This document shows, one piece after another, positions 21,412-33,129 of a stretch of DNA of 64,000 nt. Source of the DNA: Utricularia gibba (Eukaryota; Streptophyta; Magnoliopsida; Lamiales; Lentibulariaceae); contig NEEC01000004.1 in assembly GCA_002189035.1 (NCBI GenBank), forward strand, positions 2,914,001-2,978,000, given 5' to 3'. Numbering within the stretch: the stretch's first letter is position 1; each line of letters starts with the position of its first letter. The notes below the pieces were generated by a model. It was not told where the DNA came from. It saw only the letters and a program-made list of their open reading frames with translations, and made no database searches. Position numbers and translations under genes: made by a program.

Positions 21412-22150
21412 CCTTTTGATTGCCATCATGGACCAAATAGAACAGCAAGAAAAATTCTAGAGTGCGGATTTTATTGGCCTCACATTTCCATAGATTGCTA
21501 AGCTTATTGCAAAGTTTGTGAACCATGCCAAAGGGTAGGAAATTCATCAAACCGAAGCAAAATGTCTCAGCAATTACAATTACAATTACATTTTGGTTGC
21601 GGTTCATTATGTGTCCAAATGGATTGAGGCAATCCCTACACGGATTGATGATGCAAAGATTGTGATTAATTTCTTGCGCAACAACATCTTCACGAGATAT
21701 GGAACTCCTAAGGCACTGATTAGTGATAGGGGAACACATTTTACAATCAGGCCTTAAGGAGTGTTTTGAAGCATTTTAATGTTTGGTACAAGCCTTCTAC
21801 CGCGTACCATCCACAAACGAATGGGCAAACTGAAGTCTCCAATAGGGAAATCAAACAAATTCTGGAGAAAGTTGTGAACCCAAGCAGGAAAGATTGGAGC
21901 ATGAGGTTAAAGGATGCACTTTGGGCTATACGGACAGCATACAAGACTCCCATTGGGACCTCACCATTTTGGTTGGTCTATGGGAAGCCTTGTAGATTAC
22001 CAGCAGCTCTTGAGCACAAGGCCTAGTGGGCAGTGAAGAAGTTGAACTTGGACAGCAACCTTAGTGCAAGCCACAGGAAGCTCCAGCTTTCAGAACTGGA
22101 GTAGTTGAGAAATGACGCATACGAGAGCTCAAAACGATTCAAGGCTCGGA
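21412..22150 (+). pseudogene. G1 integrase remnants
   Basis: The zinc domain and the start of the core are broken by stops and a deletion at 21412-21590. Recognisable core pieces are WIEAIPTRIDDAKIV, RYGTPKALISDRGTHF, then in another frame (21766-22026) TAYHPQTNGQTEVSNREIK and TPIGTSPFWLVYGK. A short C-terminal part (LRNDAYESSKRFKARTKSYHD) follows a TAG at 22024. The integrase inserted element DNA into the host chromosome; this one cannot be functional. Confidence 0.85.
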
Positions 22151-22583
22151 CCAAGAGTTATCATGACGTGCATATTTCAGCACATGTTCACAGGAAATCT
22201 GGAGGTGACCAAGCTGATGGATATTCCAGAAACGTAACCACATGAAAAGTCGGGTCCAAGACTATAAACAAGGGCGCTTGTGGGCAGCAACCCATGGCTA
22301 AGTTTTTAATTTCAGCATTTTAATTTCTAATTTAGTGATTTAGTGTAGTTTATTTTAGGATTTTTATCCGTATGTAGTGCTGCTGGGAAATTATTTTTAG
22401 TGTTAAGAGGAGTTATTGATAGGGAGTTACGAAAATCAGACCGTTGAGATGAGTGGGAAATTGAACCGGAGGGGAATGACAAAAATGCCCTTCCTACCTA
22501 AAAGTACTTGGAAGAATAGTTACTGTTCTTCACTTCACCCATTTGTCTGCGGTTTTTCTGCAAAAAATTACAGTTGTAGAAAC
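22151..22583 (+). other. Non-coding link between G1 pol and the extra ORF
   Basis: Contains the short conserved post-pol block AAGGGCGCTTGTGGGCAGCA followed by ACCCATGG, a hallmark seen after pol in Athila elements, and then a T-rich tract. No frame of interest. Confidence 0.5.
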
Positions 22584-24000
22584 ATGATGCCGGCTACACG
22601 AAGTGCAAAGAAGGCCACAAAGGAGAAGTCTAGCGAAGGAAGAGACTGGGGATGCTGGAGCAACCACCACTGTCACTCTGACCCAGGAAGAAGTGGTTCA
22701 GCCTGCTGCTGTCACCACAGAGAATCCTCAAAAAGTAGACGTGATCTCTCAGACAATAGAGGTTGGGAAGTCCTCTAAACGGAAAAAACGGAGGGACCCA
22801 TCCTCCAAGTCAGAGCATATCAGCCTCCAGCAACGATTGAAGGACATGCAACAACCTCACAAGAAGAGAAAAGCCTTAGAGGAGGAACCACCCACAGAGC
22901 CGCAGGTCTCACCTAAGAAGAAGGGGAAGAAACACAGAACGAAAAAGCAGAAGCCTCCACTGGAGGAACCTGTGCCTGAGAAGGAATCTGCTAAACCCGA
23001 AAAACTAGTGCTGCCCACCATGGAAGAAAATGCTGGAATTTCCAAAAATGAAGAAGAGGTAGCAGAGGAAGAGCCTAAGGGCGAAAATGAAATTCAAGAG
23101 GAGGCTGGAGGTGAGAACAAAACTGGAGATGCATAGGAAATGGACAATTAAGGTGTGCAACCACTAGTCCGAGGCCAGAAAGAGCAAGGAACTCCACCTG
23201 CAGAAACTATCACGAGCACAACTGAAGAGGAGGAGGAGGGGATGGAGAAGGTAACAAAATTTCTCCCAAAATTAGTCCCTATGTTCATGAATGCAGGGAG
23301 ATTCACAGTGGAAAGGGAGCGATTTCAACGACAAATGACCGGAAAGGGAATCCCTTACTTTAAGCACCATGCGGATATGTTAAATGAAAAATACCTGAAG
23401 TTTGAAACAGTAGAACATGTGGATAGGTATGGAGAGGTAAAAGGTGCCAAGGTAATACCCTGCCGTCACATTGACTTTGAAATTCTTGTTGAATTGAACA
23501 TAGTGGATAAGGTCTACACCATGTTTGAGAATTCTGCCTTTATGACCTTATTTGAGTTAAAACTCCCCGCATATGCGGAATTGTCATATGAATTTGCCTC
23601 TACGTTTATTTACAAAATTCCATAAAATTTTTTGGAGCCTGTTGCTGTTTGCTTTCGTTTGATGGGCACTGAATTTTCATTTTTTTTTTGCTGAGTGGAA
23701 TGTTGCTCTTGATTTTTGCTCAAAATAGCAAGTAGATTTGCATGATTTCGCTGCTTCTTTATTCGATTATCCAGCATACTTTGATGCTGAAGAATTTTAT
23801 GGAATTTTGACTGATCAGCATGTCATTGAATTTAAGGCAAAAGGAACGAAATCTGAATTGTTTGTTGATCCGTTCATGTGTTATGTTCATATGTTAGTCA
23901 CTACAACTCTTTTTGGAAAAATAACTGTCTCTAACCTTAAGGAGCTGTATCGCTTCTCATCCGTACTATTCAAGCCATTAGTAATGAGAAAAAATAAAAA
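22584..24000 (+). pseudogene. G1 additional 3' ORF (Athila ORF-1/env-like)
   Basis: The start is MMPATRSAKKATKEKS at 22584; a frameshift near 22630 leads to 22603-23136, a Lys/Glu-rich low-complexity part with an NLS-like KKKGKKHRTKKQK. After stops at 23134 and 23149 the frame continues at 23155-23625 with MFMNAGRFTVERERFQRQM and the pattern CRHIDFEILVELNIVDKV...MTLFELKLPAYAELSYEFAST. A frameshift leads to 23738-24000 with FVDPFMCYVHMLVTTTLFGK. These patterns resemble the ATHILA ORF-1 family (Pfam PF03078) by recollection; the protein's job is not known. The end is cut by an LTR-D fragment. Confidence 0.6.
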
Positions 24001-24215
24001 AGTTAAGATCAATATAACTTTTTTGATATCAAGTCTAAGCGAATTTGCACGAAAGCCATATTCGAGATCTTGCTATTGACACTTGCTTATCTTTCCATGG
24101 TAGTATCTCGAAGATGAGTCATCTAGTGAATCAATTCTCTAATCGACACTTACACATTCATTCTAGTTATCTCATTATATCAATTGTGAGAATCATTGCC
24201 TAAACAATTCGAAAT
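23970..24215 (+). repeat. LTR family D, fragment D1
   Basis: Starts at CCATTAGTAATGAG and matches the inner part of D2 (about 26510-26745), including ATATTCGAGATCTTGC and CATTGCCTAAACA. It interrupts the end of the G1 extra ORF. Neither LTR end is present. Confidence 0.8.
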
Positions 24216-24389
24216 TTAAATTCGAATTATGGGTGTTTTCAATTGGTACATTATCTCTTTCTTCATCATTTATTTCTTCGTCACACAAAGTTGATGAAGG
24301 AGCAGTCAAAATAAAAGAAGTAGTGCACTATATTGAAATAGTTTCACATTGTATAATGAAGAGAGTAGATAGTTTCACCTAAACCACCT

Positions 24390-24540
24390 TGAGGCATCAT
24401 AGCATTACATTGTGCACAGAATCCCTACTTGTTACCTTCTACACTACGATTTGCTCTTAGCTACTAAACTGGCATACTACTGTTAATTTGAGCTTAGACT
24501 AAGAGTGACATTCATTCTGCAAACTTGTATCTGAGAAAAC
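24390..24540 (+). repeat. Repeat F, copy 2
   Basis: Inverse relative to 11270-11400 (shared CTTAGACTAAGAGTGACATT). The two lie on opposite sides of G1, but in inverted orientation, so they are not its LTRs. Sequence 24216-24390 and 24541-24700 is otherwise unassigned. Confidence 0.5.
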
Positions 24541-24708
24541 ACACAGCAAGCATGTGCTCTTTAATCGAATCCGAAATTCCACTATACATCTTGTGAATTA
24601 AGTCTTATAAATTTATTTGATATGAAAATTCAATTTCTTCCAATGACTTCAGAATTTTTGTTTATTAGGAGGTCTTCAAGGAATTTCCAAAGGGTTTCTG
24701 TATTGATA

Positions 24709-25580
24709 AATGATGAGTACTCGACACGCTGAGTAGGACCACTCTCACCAAGTACAGTTCGCTTTCATCCCTAGTAACTTGCAATTTTCTTTTGACTTCG
24801 TTATGGTCAAGTGTTCCGGATGCAAGCTTCGTCAACTTCTTTATTCAACGGACTAGCAACATTTGTCGGAGCAGCACGTTTTACAAAGGTCTAGCAAATC
24901 AAATTCCGATTGAATTGTATGCATATCAGACTAACATGTCAAGCGGTCCTATGCATATGTAATATTCTTGTGCATCATCTATGTCTTCAGAATGGTGATT
25001 CTAATTAGGTCGGCTACTAAAAGGTCGTTACTTCGATACTGATTTTAATATGAATGAGTTCAGAAATTGCTATCATAAGGATGTTCATCTAGGACCATAT
25101 CGATGCTCCTTTAATGAATTTTGTTGAATAAAAACTTGATCTATGTCAAGATGATGAACTAAACACAAACAAATTCCCTCAAAATGTTTCATGGCATATT
25201 CAGTGGCATTTGATTTGCTTGCTGTGCTCATCCATCAGTAGCAAGGTGGTAGGCAACGTGAAACTCTAGTTTGTTTACCCATTGCTTGCTCTAACATATG
25301 CTCATATCCAGATAATAAGAAGCATCTTTCACTACACAACATTTCCGATGGTTCTGCCATGTGGTTGAACCAATTCCAAAACAAATCAACAGATTTGTCA
25401 ATGCCATTGGTGGACTTCAGGGACAACAAGATAAGCCACCTAGGGGGTGATTACCCACATGCTATTGAGTTTGATGGAACTTAAAGTTACTCAAAAGATG
25501 AAATCTTTAGCCATATCGCTTGCTAGACGTTCGATTTCGCCATCACTTGAGCTTCATCTTGCATTACACCAAGAACTATT
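24709..25580 (+). repeat. Unclassified repeat family B, piece B1 (left)
   Basis: The stretch parallels 42120-42268, 47644-48146 and 36837-37300. Examples are AGTTCGC(T)TTCATCC, then GGTCCTATGCATATGTAATATT, then GGTGGACTTCAGGGACAAC. It is cut at 25581 by an LTR-D copy, and family B resumes further along at 26997. Confidence 0.7.
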
Positions 25581-26996
25581 TGTTGGGTTTCTCGTGGACA
25601 TCGCATGTCAGAAAAGTAGCGGAATTTAAATTTTTTTTGAGAAACCCTAATCGTAGATCTTGGAATATGATATACGTCAGATAAAGGGATGTTAAAAATA
25701 CCTTTCAAAGCACTCCGTTGTTCACCAACCGCCAATAGCAGACGGCCTCTATGGTATCCACACGTGGAGCACTCCGTTGATAACCTTCTCAAGGCTGTTG
25801 AATGCTGGTCGAATTCCTCAGATGCTAGTAGAGAAAGTCGCCCCCTTGTGGATCAATCTTAGAGAGCACAAAGACCTAGAAGCAGATCTGTAGATCTAAA
25901 TCTTTTAATAGATATTTAGTGACATATCAAATCAAATCTCCATTAAGATCTTATCTTGTGGAGATACATATATGTATCAAATCTTATCTATATCAGGTCT
26001 TTTATTTTAAGTTTAATCAATATTAATCTCAAAATAATTCTCTATTTAATTTACTAATTATATTTCATGTAATTGTGTCATTCTATTTTATATCGATGAG
26101 TGACTCCACTATTGTGTGTGACCTTATAGGCTTCTTTAATCAAGACCGTAATAATGGATTTATTAATTAACTCTTAATTAATCAAATCCATCATTATCGA
26201 TCACGAGTGATGTCTAGCAACATATCATGATCTCCAAGATGTAAGAATAATCAGGTGAACTGATTGAGCCTTTCTATGACCAACCACCATGAACTTATAA
26301 TTGCATTCAAACACTAACACTCAATGACTTACTCAAACAATTCGAGTGTCATTACCTTGGGCCCAGGACTTACTATTAGACTTTGATGCAATCACTTGAG
26401 ATATGATCTCATCGCTAACATGAGTGATGAATCCTTTATTGATCAATCAACTATCTCCAAACTTAAGGAGTCACATCCCTACTCATCCATATTAGGCAAG
26501 CCATAGTTAAGCTCCCATTAGTAATGAGCAAAAATGTGAGCTTAAGATCAATATAACTTTGTTGATCTCAAGTCTAAGCTTACTTGCAAGGATGTCATAT
26601 TCGAGATCTTGCCACTGACACTTGGTTAGCTTCCCATAGTAGCATCTAAAAAATGAGTCATCTAGTGAATCGATTCTCTAATTGGCACCCACACATAGGT
26701 TCTAGTAATCTCATTACATCAATTGTGAGAGTCATTGCCTAAACAGTTTAGGGAACTCAATGTGTGCCAGGTTATCCGTTTGTGATATCCTCATTTCACA
26801 AATACTCTAGCCAGGGAGTTTTTTAACTTTAACATAAATCCTCATTTCACATTATGATCTCATCATAATTTCTATAGCGCACATAAATCAAGTAGAGGAT
26901 TTTATCAATGATGTAAACTTGATCTCAATTCAAAGTAAACATCAAAAGATAAGATTTTCCAATGAGTTGATTGTCTCTAGAATACATACACCAACA
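25581..26996 (+). repeat. LTR family D, complete LTR D2
   Basis: 1416 bp starting TGTTGGGTTTCTCG and ending ATACACCAACA, so the outer six bases are perfect inverted ends (TGTTGG/CCAACA). No primer site or coding region adjoins it, so it looks like a solo LTR. The 5-bp flanks (CTATT and ACTGC) differ, and both flanks are family B from non-adjacent positions, so a deletion or rearrangement has removed the original target. Confidence 0.8.
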
Positions 26997-27099
26997 ACTG
27001 CATTGCTTGGTCATGTTTGGCATAGTTTCTTTTAAGGGGTAGCAAGTTGCGAGATTAACTTATCTCATTGGATCAATGTGCAACAACCTAGAGCCTTCT
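26997..27099 (+). repeat. Family B, piece B1 (right)
   Basis: ACTGCATTGCTTGGTC and the following bases match 40399-40500 (ACTGCATTGCCTGGTC, then TTATCCCATTGAG). Confidence 0.7.
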
Positions 27100-27631
27100 T
27101 GTCATGACCCATGCCTAGGGCCCAAGAGGCAAGAGTCATGACTGTCAAGCCCCAGAAATAGGACTCTAAGGCAACCTTACTCTCATAATTTACATAGAGA
27201 AAAACTTAGGCTCGATTTACATACATATTGTTACATCACCAGCCTAACATGAATAAGAACTACAACAAGTCTAACTGGGACACATCTCACACGCAGCCCA
27301 AGTCCCTTGACCCTTTGGCTTAGGCTTCACCTCTAGGTCTTAGAAGTTGGGTCATGTTTTATCCAAGTTCATCAATAGTGTCAGAAGAGCCATCAATCAA
27401 CCACTATCTCCAAATCCAGACCATATCATGCATAAACATGTTAACATGTCCTTCTTGAATGGCTTACCCCATAAGGATGCCTCAGACATGACTCACATAT
27501 TTATCCATGAATGCCATGGTTAAAACCATGTTGCTGGGCTTTTCACACAATGAAGAGAAATGCAGAAAAACAAGTAAATAAAACAGGGAAGAACTCCATC
27601 CAAAACAAAATAAAAACACATAGATGTGAGC
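27100..27631 (-). repeat. LTR family E, copy E1 (partial)
   Basis: In minus orientation it ends GGGCCCTAGGCATGGGTCATGACA, and its upstream part (ATGTGTTTTTATTTTGTTTTGG) matches E2 at 32060-32160. It lies between a plus and a minus piece of family B. The outer 5' end is missing. Confidence 0.65.
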
Positions 27632-28141
27632 CCATTGAAGCTTGGATTGCTATCCTCCCAGTTGATGGAGAAACTAAGGATGTGCTGTTATGGGAGGAGT
27701 CATGAGGTTTGAAGGGCATCAAGTGATGAGCATAGATGAATTTGTGTGAGAATCCACAGTTGGATATGGAGATTCGAAGACCATGGACAAATAGGGCAAG
27801 GCGGAATGCAAGGTGAGTTCAAATGAATTTCGAAATCTAACATCTACCAATGTGCCACATTAGAGCATTAGAGGCCATAGCTTGACCATGTAGCATTGAG
27901 AAGTCATGGGGGTATAATCAGCAGAATGGCTACGGATTTTGTATTGATAGTAACTATAAGTCCCATCAAACTCAATGCCATGTGGGTAATCATCCCCTTG
28001 GCGGCTTAACTCATTGTCCATTAAGGCCACCAACGGCACTGACGAATCTGTTGAGGATGCATTTTGGAATTGGTTCGATCCTTGGTAAAATCATGGGAAA
28101 TGTTGCGGAATGTCACACTCTTCGTCGTATCTAGATATGCG
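27632..28141 (-). repeat. Family B, piece B2 (inverted)
   Basis: Its reverse complement matches 37080-37350 (TTCGTCAGTGCCGTTGGTGG, GATTACCCACATGGCATT) and then 39900-40130 (TCCATATCC, CATCCTTAGTTT, CAATGGGCTCA), joining two parts that are separated in B3 by a gypsy insertion. This shows the order of the family B consensus. It ends exactly at the Copia-A2 LTR. Confidence 0.75.
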
Positions 28142-28447
28142 TGTTGGAGATCAGCCTCAATCCAAAACTTGAAGGTGATTGGAAGCATCAATCTTGTGTC
28201 TTTAAGTCATGTTTCAGTTAAAAAAAGTGTTGGGTTCGAGTTGTTGGGCTTTTTATGTGTGTTTTTATTGATTGTGGCCCATTTTTGGATAACCTAGGTA
28301 TTGGGCATATATATACCCTACTAGGAACTCGTGTGTGTTAGGTTTTTAGTCATTCTTATTGTTTATGAGTCGTTTTTTCATCCAATGTGATCTCATAAGA
28401 ATTATCCCTTTGTTCCTTCCTAAGACTCTATCTTTCTTTCATCAACA
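28142..28447 (+). repeat. 5' LTR of A2
   Basis: Same ends as other Copia-A LTRs, 16-20 bp shorter. It has TATATATA in the middle at about 28308 and is directly followed by the initiator-Met type primer site. Confidence 0.9.
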
Positions 28448-29965
28448 TGGTATCAGAGCAATATGGTTCTCAAACTTGTGTTTATTTCAGTATTATATTT
28501 ACCGTTCTATCTTTTTCACTTAGTGGTTTACCAAGTATCAACCCATAGCTTGTCAAACGGTGGCTTAAATATGATGGCATCTTATAGGGGACCTTCAATA
28601 TTTGATGGTTTTGAGTATGGAAGTTAGGTCAAAAAGATGCATAGCTATCTTTGAGTAGCGAGATTTGGGATGTTGAAAGAGAGATATCGACTATTTAGTA
28701 ACAAGTAAATCTACATCAGAACAGTAAGAAGAAGCTGAGTATCTTCAACAGAGAAAAGATGAAGCAATGGATGCCTTATATCAAGCCATTTATGAACATC
28801 TATTCGATGATATTGCACAGTGTCAACCAGCGAAAGAAATATGGGATACTCTCAAATCCCATTATGATGTGATGTCAAACTCAGAGAGATAATATGCATT
28901 TTGCATATTATCCTGAGACAGAAAGAAAAATATTTGACATTATTGAAGGAAAGCTTCGTCATCTCTATCCTGAATATCCAGTTACACCAGAACCAACATT
29001 TAGAGAGTTCATGATTGAGTTGCAATCTACAGAAAACAGATTGGAACTAAGAGATGGTTATGAGGTTGAGAAAACTTATGGTGAAGCTGATCTTTTCACC
29101 AAAATGCAGAATATGAATATAAACTCAAGTGCACCTAACAATGTCAAGGATGTGAAGTCATCAGCCATCAAACAATCAACAACATCAATCCCAACTTCAA
29201 CCATGGGTAATCGAAAGTGCAAGCAAATGTTTGCAAGCATTGCAACAAATAAAATCATAGGAGTGAGTTTTGTTGGTGAAAGCCTGATGCTTTGTGCACG
29301 AAATGCAATCAAAGAGGCCATCTTGACAAGGTATGTGGAATGTCAAATCCAATCGAAGTTGATCATAACAAGAAGACTACTTCCAAGGATGAAAAATCAC
29401 ATGCATCATTTACCTACTTTGAAGACTAGCCAGAAATATCTTTTGAAGATCCTTGTTAGTATGAGTGTGCTCTAATGACAGTAGTCTTAGATGCTAAACG
29501 CTGGTACTTGGATTCTGGTGCCTCCTATCATGTATGTTGTAATACAAGATCATTTTTCCAGCTTGAAAGGATTGGGAAGGAGGCCAGCACGTGCACTGGT
29601 GAAAATATTTGCATTGTGGGCAAAGGAAGCATTTTACTCATGCTAAAAGAAGGAATTGTTCAAGTTGATAATGTTTCTTATTCATCAAAATCTCAAACAG
29701 AACCTTCTGACCTTTGGTCAATTGAGCAGGCAAGGCTTTGACATTGAACTAATGAAGGATGCTAGTGGTATAACCACTAAAGTTAAAGTTTTTGATCCAA
29801 AAACAAAGATTGAATTCCATGCTATGTTGACCACCTACAACCTCTACCAAATCACGGTCAGTGATCATAAAAGTTGTATTTTCTCACTTCAGGATTAAAA
29901 CAGCCTTTGGAACAAACGTTTTGGGCACTATAGCTTCAACAATCTGAAAATATTGCAGAAGAATA
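28142..29965 (+). mobile_element. Copia-A copy A2: 5' LTR, gag, protease; 3' half missing
   Basis: The LTR is 28142-28447 (306 bp, TGTTGGAGATCAGC to TTTCATCAACA), followed at 28448 by the primer site TGGTATCAGAGC. gag starts near 28570 and is rich in stops and small deletions; a clear frame at 28894-29475 covers gag C-terminus, and 29475-29741 holds the protease motif WYLDSGASYHVCC. Sequence breaks at 29965 in the pre-integrase region (FNNLKILQKN), where a minus-strand gypsy fragment begins. This is the most diverged Copia-A copy. Confidence 0.88.
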
Positions 29966-30406
29966 ATGAAATTGAGGTATCTTCATCTTGATGTTGTTAA
30001 CATCCTTTCCAATTCTTCCTCCGTCTCTTCTACCTCCCTGATCTCGAAATCTTCTTGTATCCCCATGCACAAAATCATTTTCACTATGTTCAATGTAGTC
30101 ATCTTCTTCATCAGTATTCAGGGTTCGATCTCTTCTTCCAACAGTCCTTGCACTTCGTTGATCACTTAAGTCATGTTCAGTGTTGATGCGTTGATGCAAT
30201 TGACTACCTCGACCCCTTCCAGTAGCATAATTATCTTGTCTTCGTGCTCTTGCAACATTTTGCAAAGAATTTTCGTGTTCATCAAGCCTGACATTTATGT
30301 TTTCTAGAATGCGATGCAATCTAGTGAACTCCTGTTGCATAGCTTTCAAAGTGAACCTCTCATCCGGTGAGTCATCCTTTTCATGCTCACTTCTGGAATT
30401 TGACAT
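29966..30406 (-). pseudogene. G2a gag N-terminal part
   Basis: The frame begins MSNSRSEHEKDDSPDERF, continues with a predicted coiled segment (LHRILENINVRLDEHENSLQ) and the sequence GDTRRFRDQGGRRDG, and breaks off at KMKIPQF where the gag core would begin. The matching full gag N-terminus is in G2c at 50527-50050. Confidence 0.85.
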
Positions 30407-31139
30407 CCTAAATACAAGACAAAAGAAAACGAGCAGCAAGGAAGAAAAGAGACTAAACTAACAGAACAAAGAAACACACACAAGATTTACCACTCAATCC
30501 TCAAGCTTCAAGTCCTTGATGCACTCTTTAATGTCATCATGCTTGTTCTCATGGCATCTAACGAATTAATCACTTCCAGATTGGTATTGATTATAGTGTA
30601 ATGATGGAGTTAGGTGAGGGTGGCAGTATTAATAGTCTCAAGATGGAGACAAAGGGAAGTGTTTAAATTAAATTGGTTGCTTGTTGGAATAGATAAATAG
30701 GAAGGATGGACAACAAGGTAAGAACAGATGAAATCAGAGAATAGAGCAATACACACGAAATGTGTTGCTTGCTAAACTATAGAAATACAGGAATGGGCAA
30801 TCAACAAAGAGAATAGTCAAATGGAAAGGTGGGGACACGTGAATGACAGGGGATGGGAATTGAAGATAAGAAAAACAACAATAAAGTGGTTGCTTGGTGG
30901 AATGGGAAAAGTAGAGAGGTGGGCCACAATTTAAACATACATAATAATGGATGATAGTGATGGGTAATGGATGTTCACCTTCACACTCCTTATCCTCTTG
31001 CACACTTGAAAATGATATTCAATGTGTTCTTGCTATTCAATTGACACTCAATTTCGAGCTCTTCTTCAATCAACTTCCTGTGAACCTCCCTTTTTTTTTT
31101 TGTACTAAAGCCAAAAGTAATAAGTACTTGGCTTGAACG

Positions 31140-31169
31140 ATTTTTTTTTTTTTTTTTTTTTTTTTTTTG
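31140..31169. repeat. Homopolymer T run in G2a leader
   Basis: About 29 consecutive T on the plus strand (A in the element sense). It is not at a terminus of the element, so it is slippage inside the leader and not a poly(A) tail. Confidence 0.9.
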
Positions 31170-31245
31170 AATAGGCAGGAATGGAAGAACTCAAACAAGA
31201 ATTGGATAATAATAAGGATAAGGAACCCAAAGCTCTGATACCAAA

Positions 31246-31831
31246 TGATGTGACCCTCTAATCTATAGAGATTAGCAACCCACAAAAAAGAGGTGATTTT
31301 GAAGCTTAGAAGAGAACCCACCCAAGTCTACCCTCAAGAGAATAAATCTCTTGCAACCAGACTTTGAAACAAAGAAAATTAGGAGCCACACTTCAGAAAA
31401 GAGAGATTGATTGGAAGTGATAATCCTAGAACGCCACAAGCTCAAAGCTTGATAAGTTAAGAGTGTTCAAGCACTCAAAGGAGAGGGGAATCCTCACAAG
31501 ATACATAAAATGACCAAAGATCCTGAAATAGTACATCTCTAGAGTATTTATACTCTAGAATTGGGCTCTAACATTGCATAGCCCAAACTAAATAAAATAG
31601 AAAAGTCTAACAAGCCCAATGCTCTAAGTTAAGTCCATCTTCAAGTAGTTGAGCTCTTTTGATGGGATGTCTTCAAGCCCATGTTTGATTCCAATGGTAT
31701 TGAGTAGACCCTTAAGTGTATCTTCAACCATCTTTGTCTTGCTCCTAGTCATTGGTCCTGGTGGAATTATCTTTCTTTCTAATTCCTCATCATTCTTCAA
31801 ATATACTTCATTATCTTCCTGAGGCTCATCA
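31246..31831 (-). repeat. 5' LTR of G2a
   Basis: 586 bp, TGATGAGCCTCAGG to GGGTCACATCA, with perfect five-base inverted ends TGATG/CATCA. A TATA box lies in the palindrome CTAGAGTATAAATACTCTAG (31558-31539). Confidence 0.85.
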
Positions 31832-31974
31832 GTAATGCTGACTCATGGTGTTCCATACATACTAGTGATGAGACTAGTTTAGTAAAGTTAAGAGGTGGAG
31901 TTCAGGGAAAGGGAAGATGAGGATTCAATTGAAGAATATAAGATTTTGAAGGAATCAGTTGTAACGAAGGGGTA

Positions 31975-32817
31975 TCTCTATAGGGAATAAGGTAAGTGGA
32001 TGAGTGCTATTGTTTACTTTTAGAAGCATTCTTTGATGCTTCTCTAGAACATATATAATTATTTGCCTATGTGTTTTTATTTTGTTTTGGAAAGAGTTCT
32101 TCCCTGTTTTATTAACTTGTTTATCTTCTTTGTTCTTCATTGTGTGAAAAGTGCAGCAGGGCACGTTCTTTTTGTTTTTTGGTGTTTGAAAATCCATTTA
32201 GAGTCTTTAAAATCCTTTGAGTTTGGCTTAAGAATTTCACTTAAGGGTAAGATGCCCCTATTGGTTGTGTTCCAAATAAGTTTTTCCCTTTGGAAGTGTG
32301 GAAAACACTCCTAGTTTGTTCTTTATGTGCTATGTGAACATATGTGAGAGGGTTGGATCCACACTAATAGCAACATGGTTTTGACCATGGGATTCAAGGA
32401 TAATTATGTCACATATGTCTAAGGCATTCTTATGGAATAAGCCAATCAAACAAGACAAGGAAACATCTTGTATGTATGCTATGGTCTAAGTTTAAAGGTG
32501 TTTGTTGGTTGATGGCTCTTCGAATCACTATTGATGAACTTAGATAATACATGACCCACTTCCTAAGACCTTTAGGTGATCCCTCAGCCGAAGGATCAAG
32601 GGATTTGGGCAATGATAGGTTATGGGACTCACAATGTGATTTTTTATTTGCTCATGAAATTTTATTTCCGAACACTTTGGATTTTCCTCATGTTTGCGTG
32701 TGTTTTCTTCCAAATTATAGTAGCATAACCACTTTATGCTTATACTTGTTCCTAATATGGGTTGGGACTTAAAGGTCATGTCTCGTGCCTCTTGGGCCTT
32801 GGGTATGGGTCATGATA
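31975..32817 (+). repeat. LTR family E, copy E2
   Basis: The right end reads GGGTATGGGTCATGATA and is followed after a few bases by the primer site TGGTATCAGAGC (32820-32831), so this is a 5' LTR. It shares long stretches with E1 in inverse orientation. The left end is placed only roughly. 32832-33120 would be leader or internal sequence of the element; no coding region was recognised there. Confidence 0.6.
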
Positions 32818-33129
32818 CTATGGTATCAGAGCAAGAGTAGAAGGTCCCTTGGTGTATTATCCAATGGAAGGGTAGAGAAAGGGGGATGGAGTTTTACGTG
32901 TACTAAATATTTAGGTTGGCTATCTCTAAAACCATTTTCTATTTGAGGGATTAGGGATATGTTATCGAGAGCTAAACCGAGTTCTTGTTCTAAATTATCA
33001 TGGCGCTAGGTTAATGATAGTCGAAGATTTTTAGTTGGTCATTTAATATTAGTGTTTTAATACAATTATCAGTTCGATACATCATAAAGACACATACCCA
33101 TACTTTGTTATCAAATGAGATATAAGTAT

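Larger units (their letters stand above)
11500..24000 (+). mobile_element. Athila-like Ty3/gypsy element G1 (decayed, split by Copia-A1)
   Basis: Gene order on the plus strand is gag (11987-13369), protease (13578-14408), then after the Copia-A1 insertion RT (19711-20490), RNase H (20491-21411), integrase remnants (21412-22150) and an additional ORF (22584-24000). FMDDFTVYG in RT, the DLGAS protease, the conserved block near 22265-22300 (GGGCGCTTGTGGGCAGCAACC) after integrase and the extra 3' ORF all point to the Athila branch. At least four in-frame stops and several frameshifts make it inactive. Its LTRs could not be delimited. Confidence 0.75.
29966..31831 (-). mobile_element. CRM-like gypsy fragment G2a: 5' LTR, leader, gag start
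   Basis: In minus orientation: LTR 31831-31246, primer site TGGTATCAGAGC at 31243-31232, a leader of about 800 bp with a 29-30-base T (plus-strand) run near 31140-31169, and gag from 30406 (MSNSRSEHEKD) to 29966. The LTR contains the C-terminal coding tail of pol because pol and the 3' LTR overlap in this family. The right end of the LTR, TGATGAGCC, agrees with the LTR starts at 39266, 53553 and 62100. Confidence 0.85.

Noticed and set aside
22857-23045. Ser/Phe/Gly-rich minus-strand frame
   Set aside because: It is antisense to the Lys/Glu-rich part of the Athila-like extra ORF and is explained by that codon bias.
11270-24540. Repeat F copies as the LTR pair of the Athila-like element
   Set aside because: They are in inverted orientation; LTRs of one element must be direct repeats.
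31140-31169. Poly(A)/poly(T) tail marking a LINE or processed pseudogene
   Set aside because: It sits inside the leader of an LTR element between primer site and gag, with no LINE sequence or target duplication.
29966-31831. Tandem or single-LTR-circle gypsy arrangement (internal sequence, LTR, internal sequence)
   Set aside because: Pol C-terminal sequence appeared on the outer side of the LTR when the LTR was taken to start at TGTTAGAC. The 153-bp insertion with GATAT duplication and the purine tracts at 39265 and 62099 show that the LTR really starts at TGATGAGCC and includes the pol end, so 31831-31246 is one ordinary 5' LTR.
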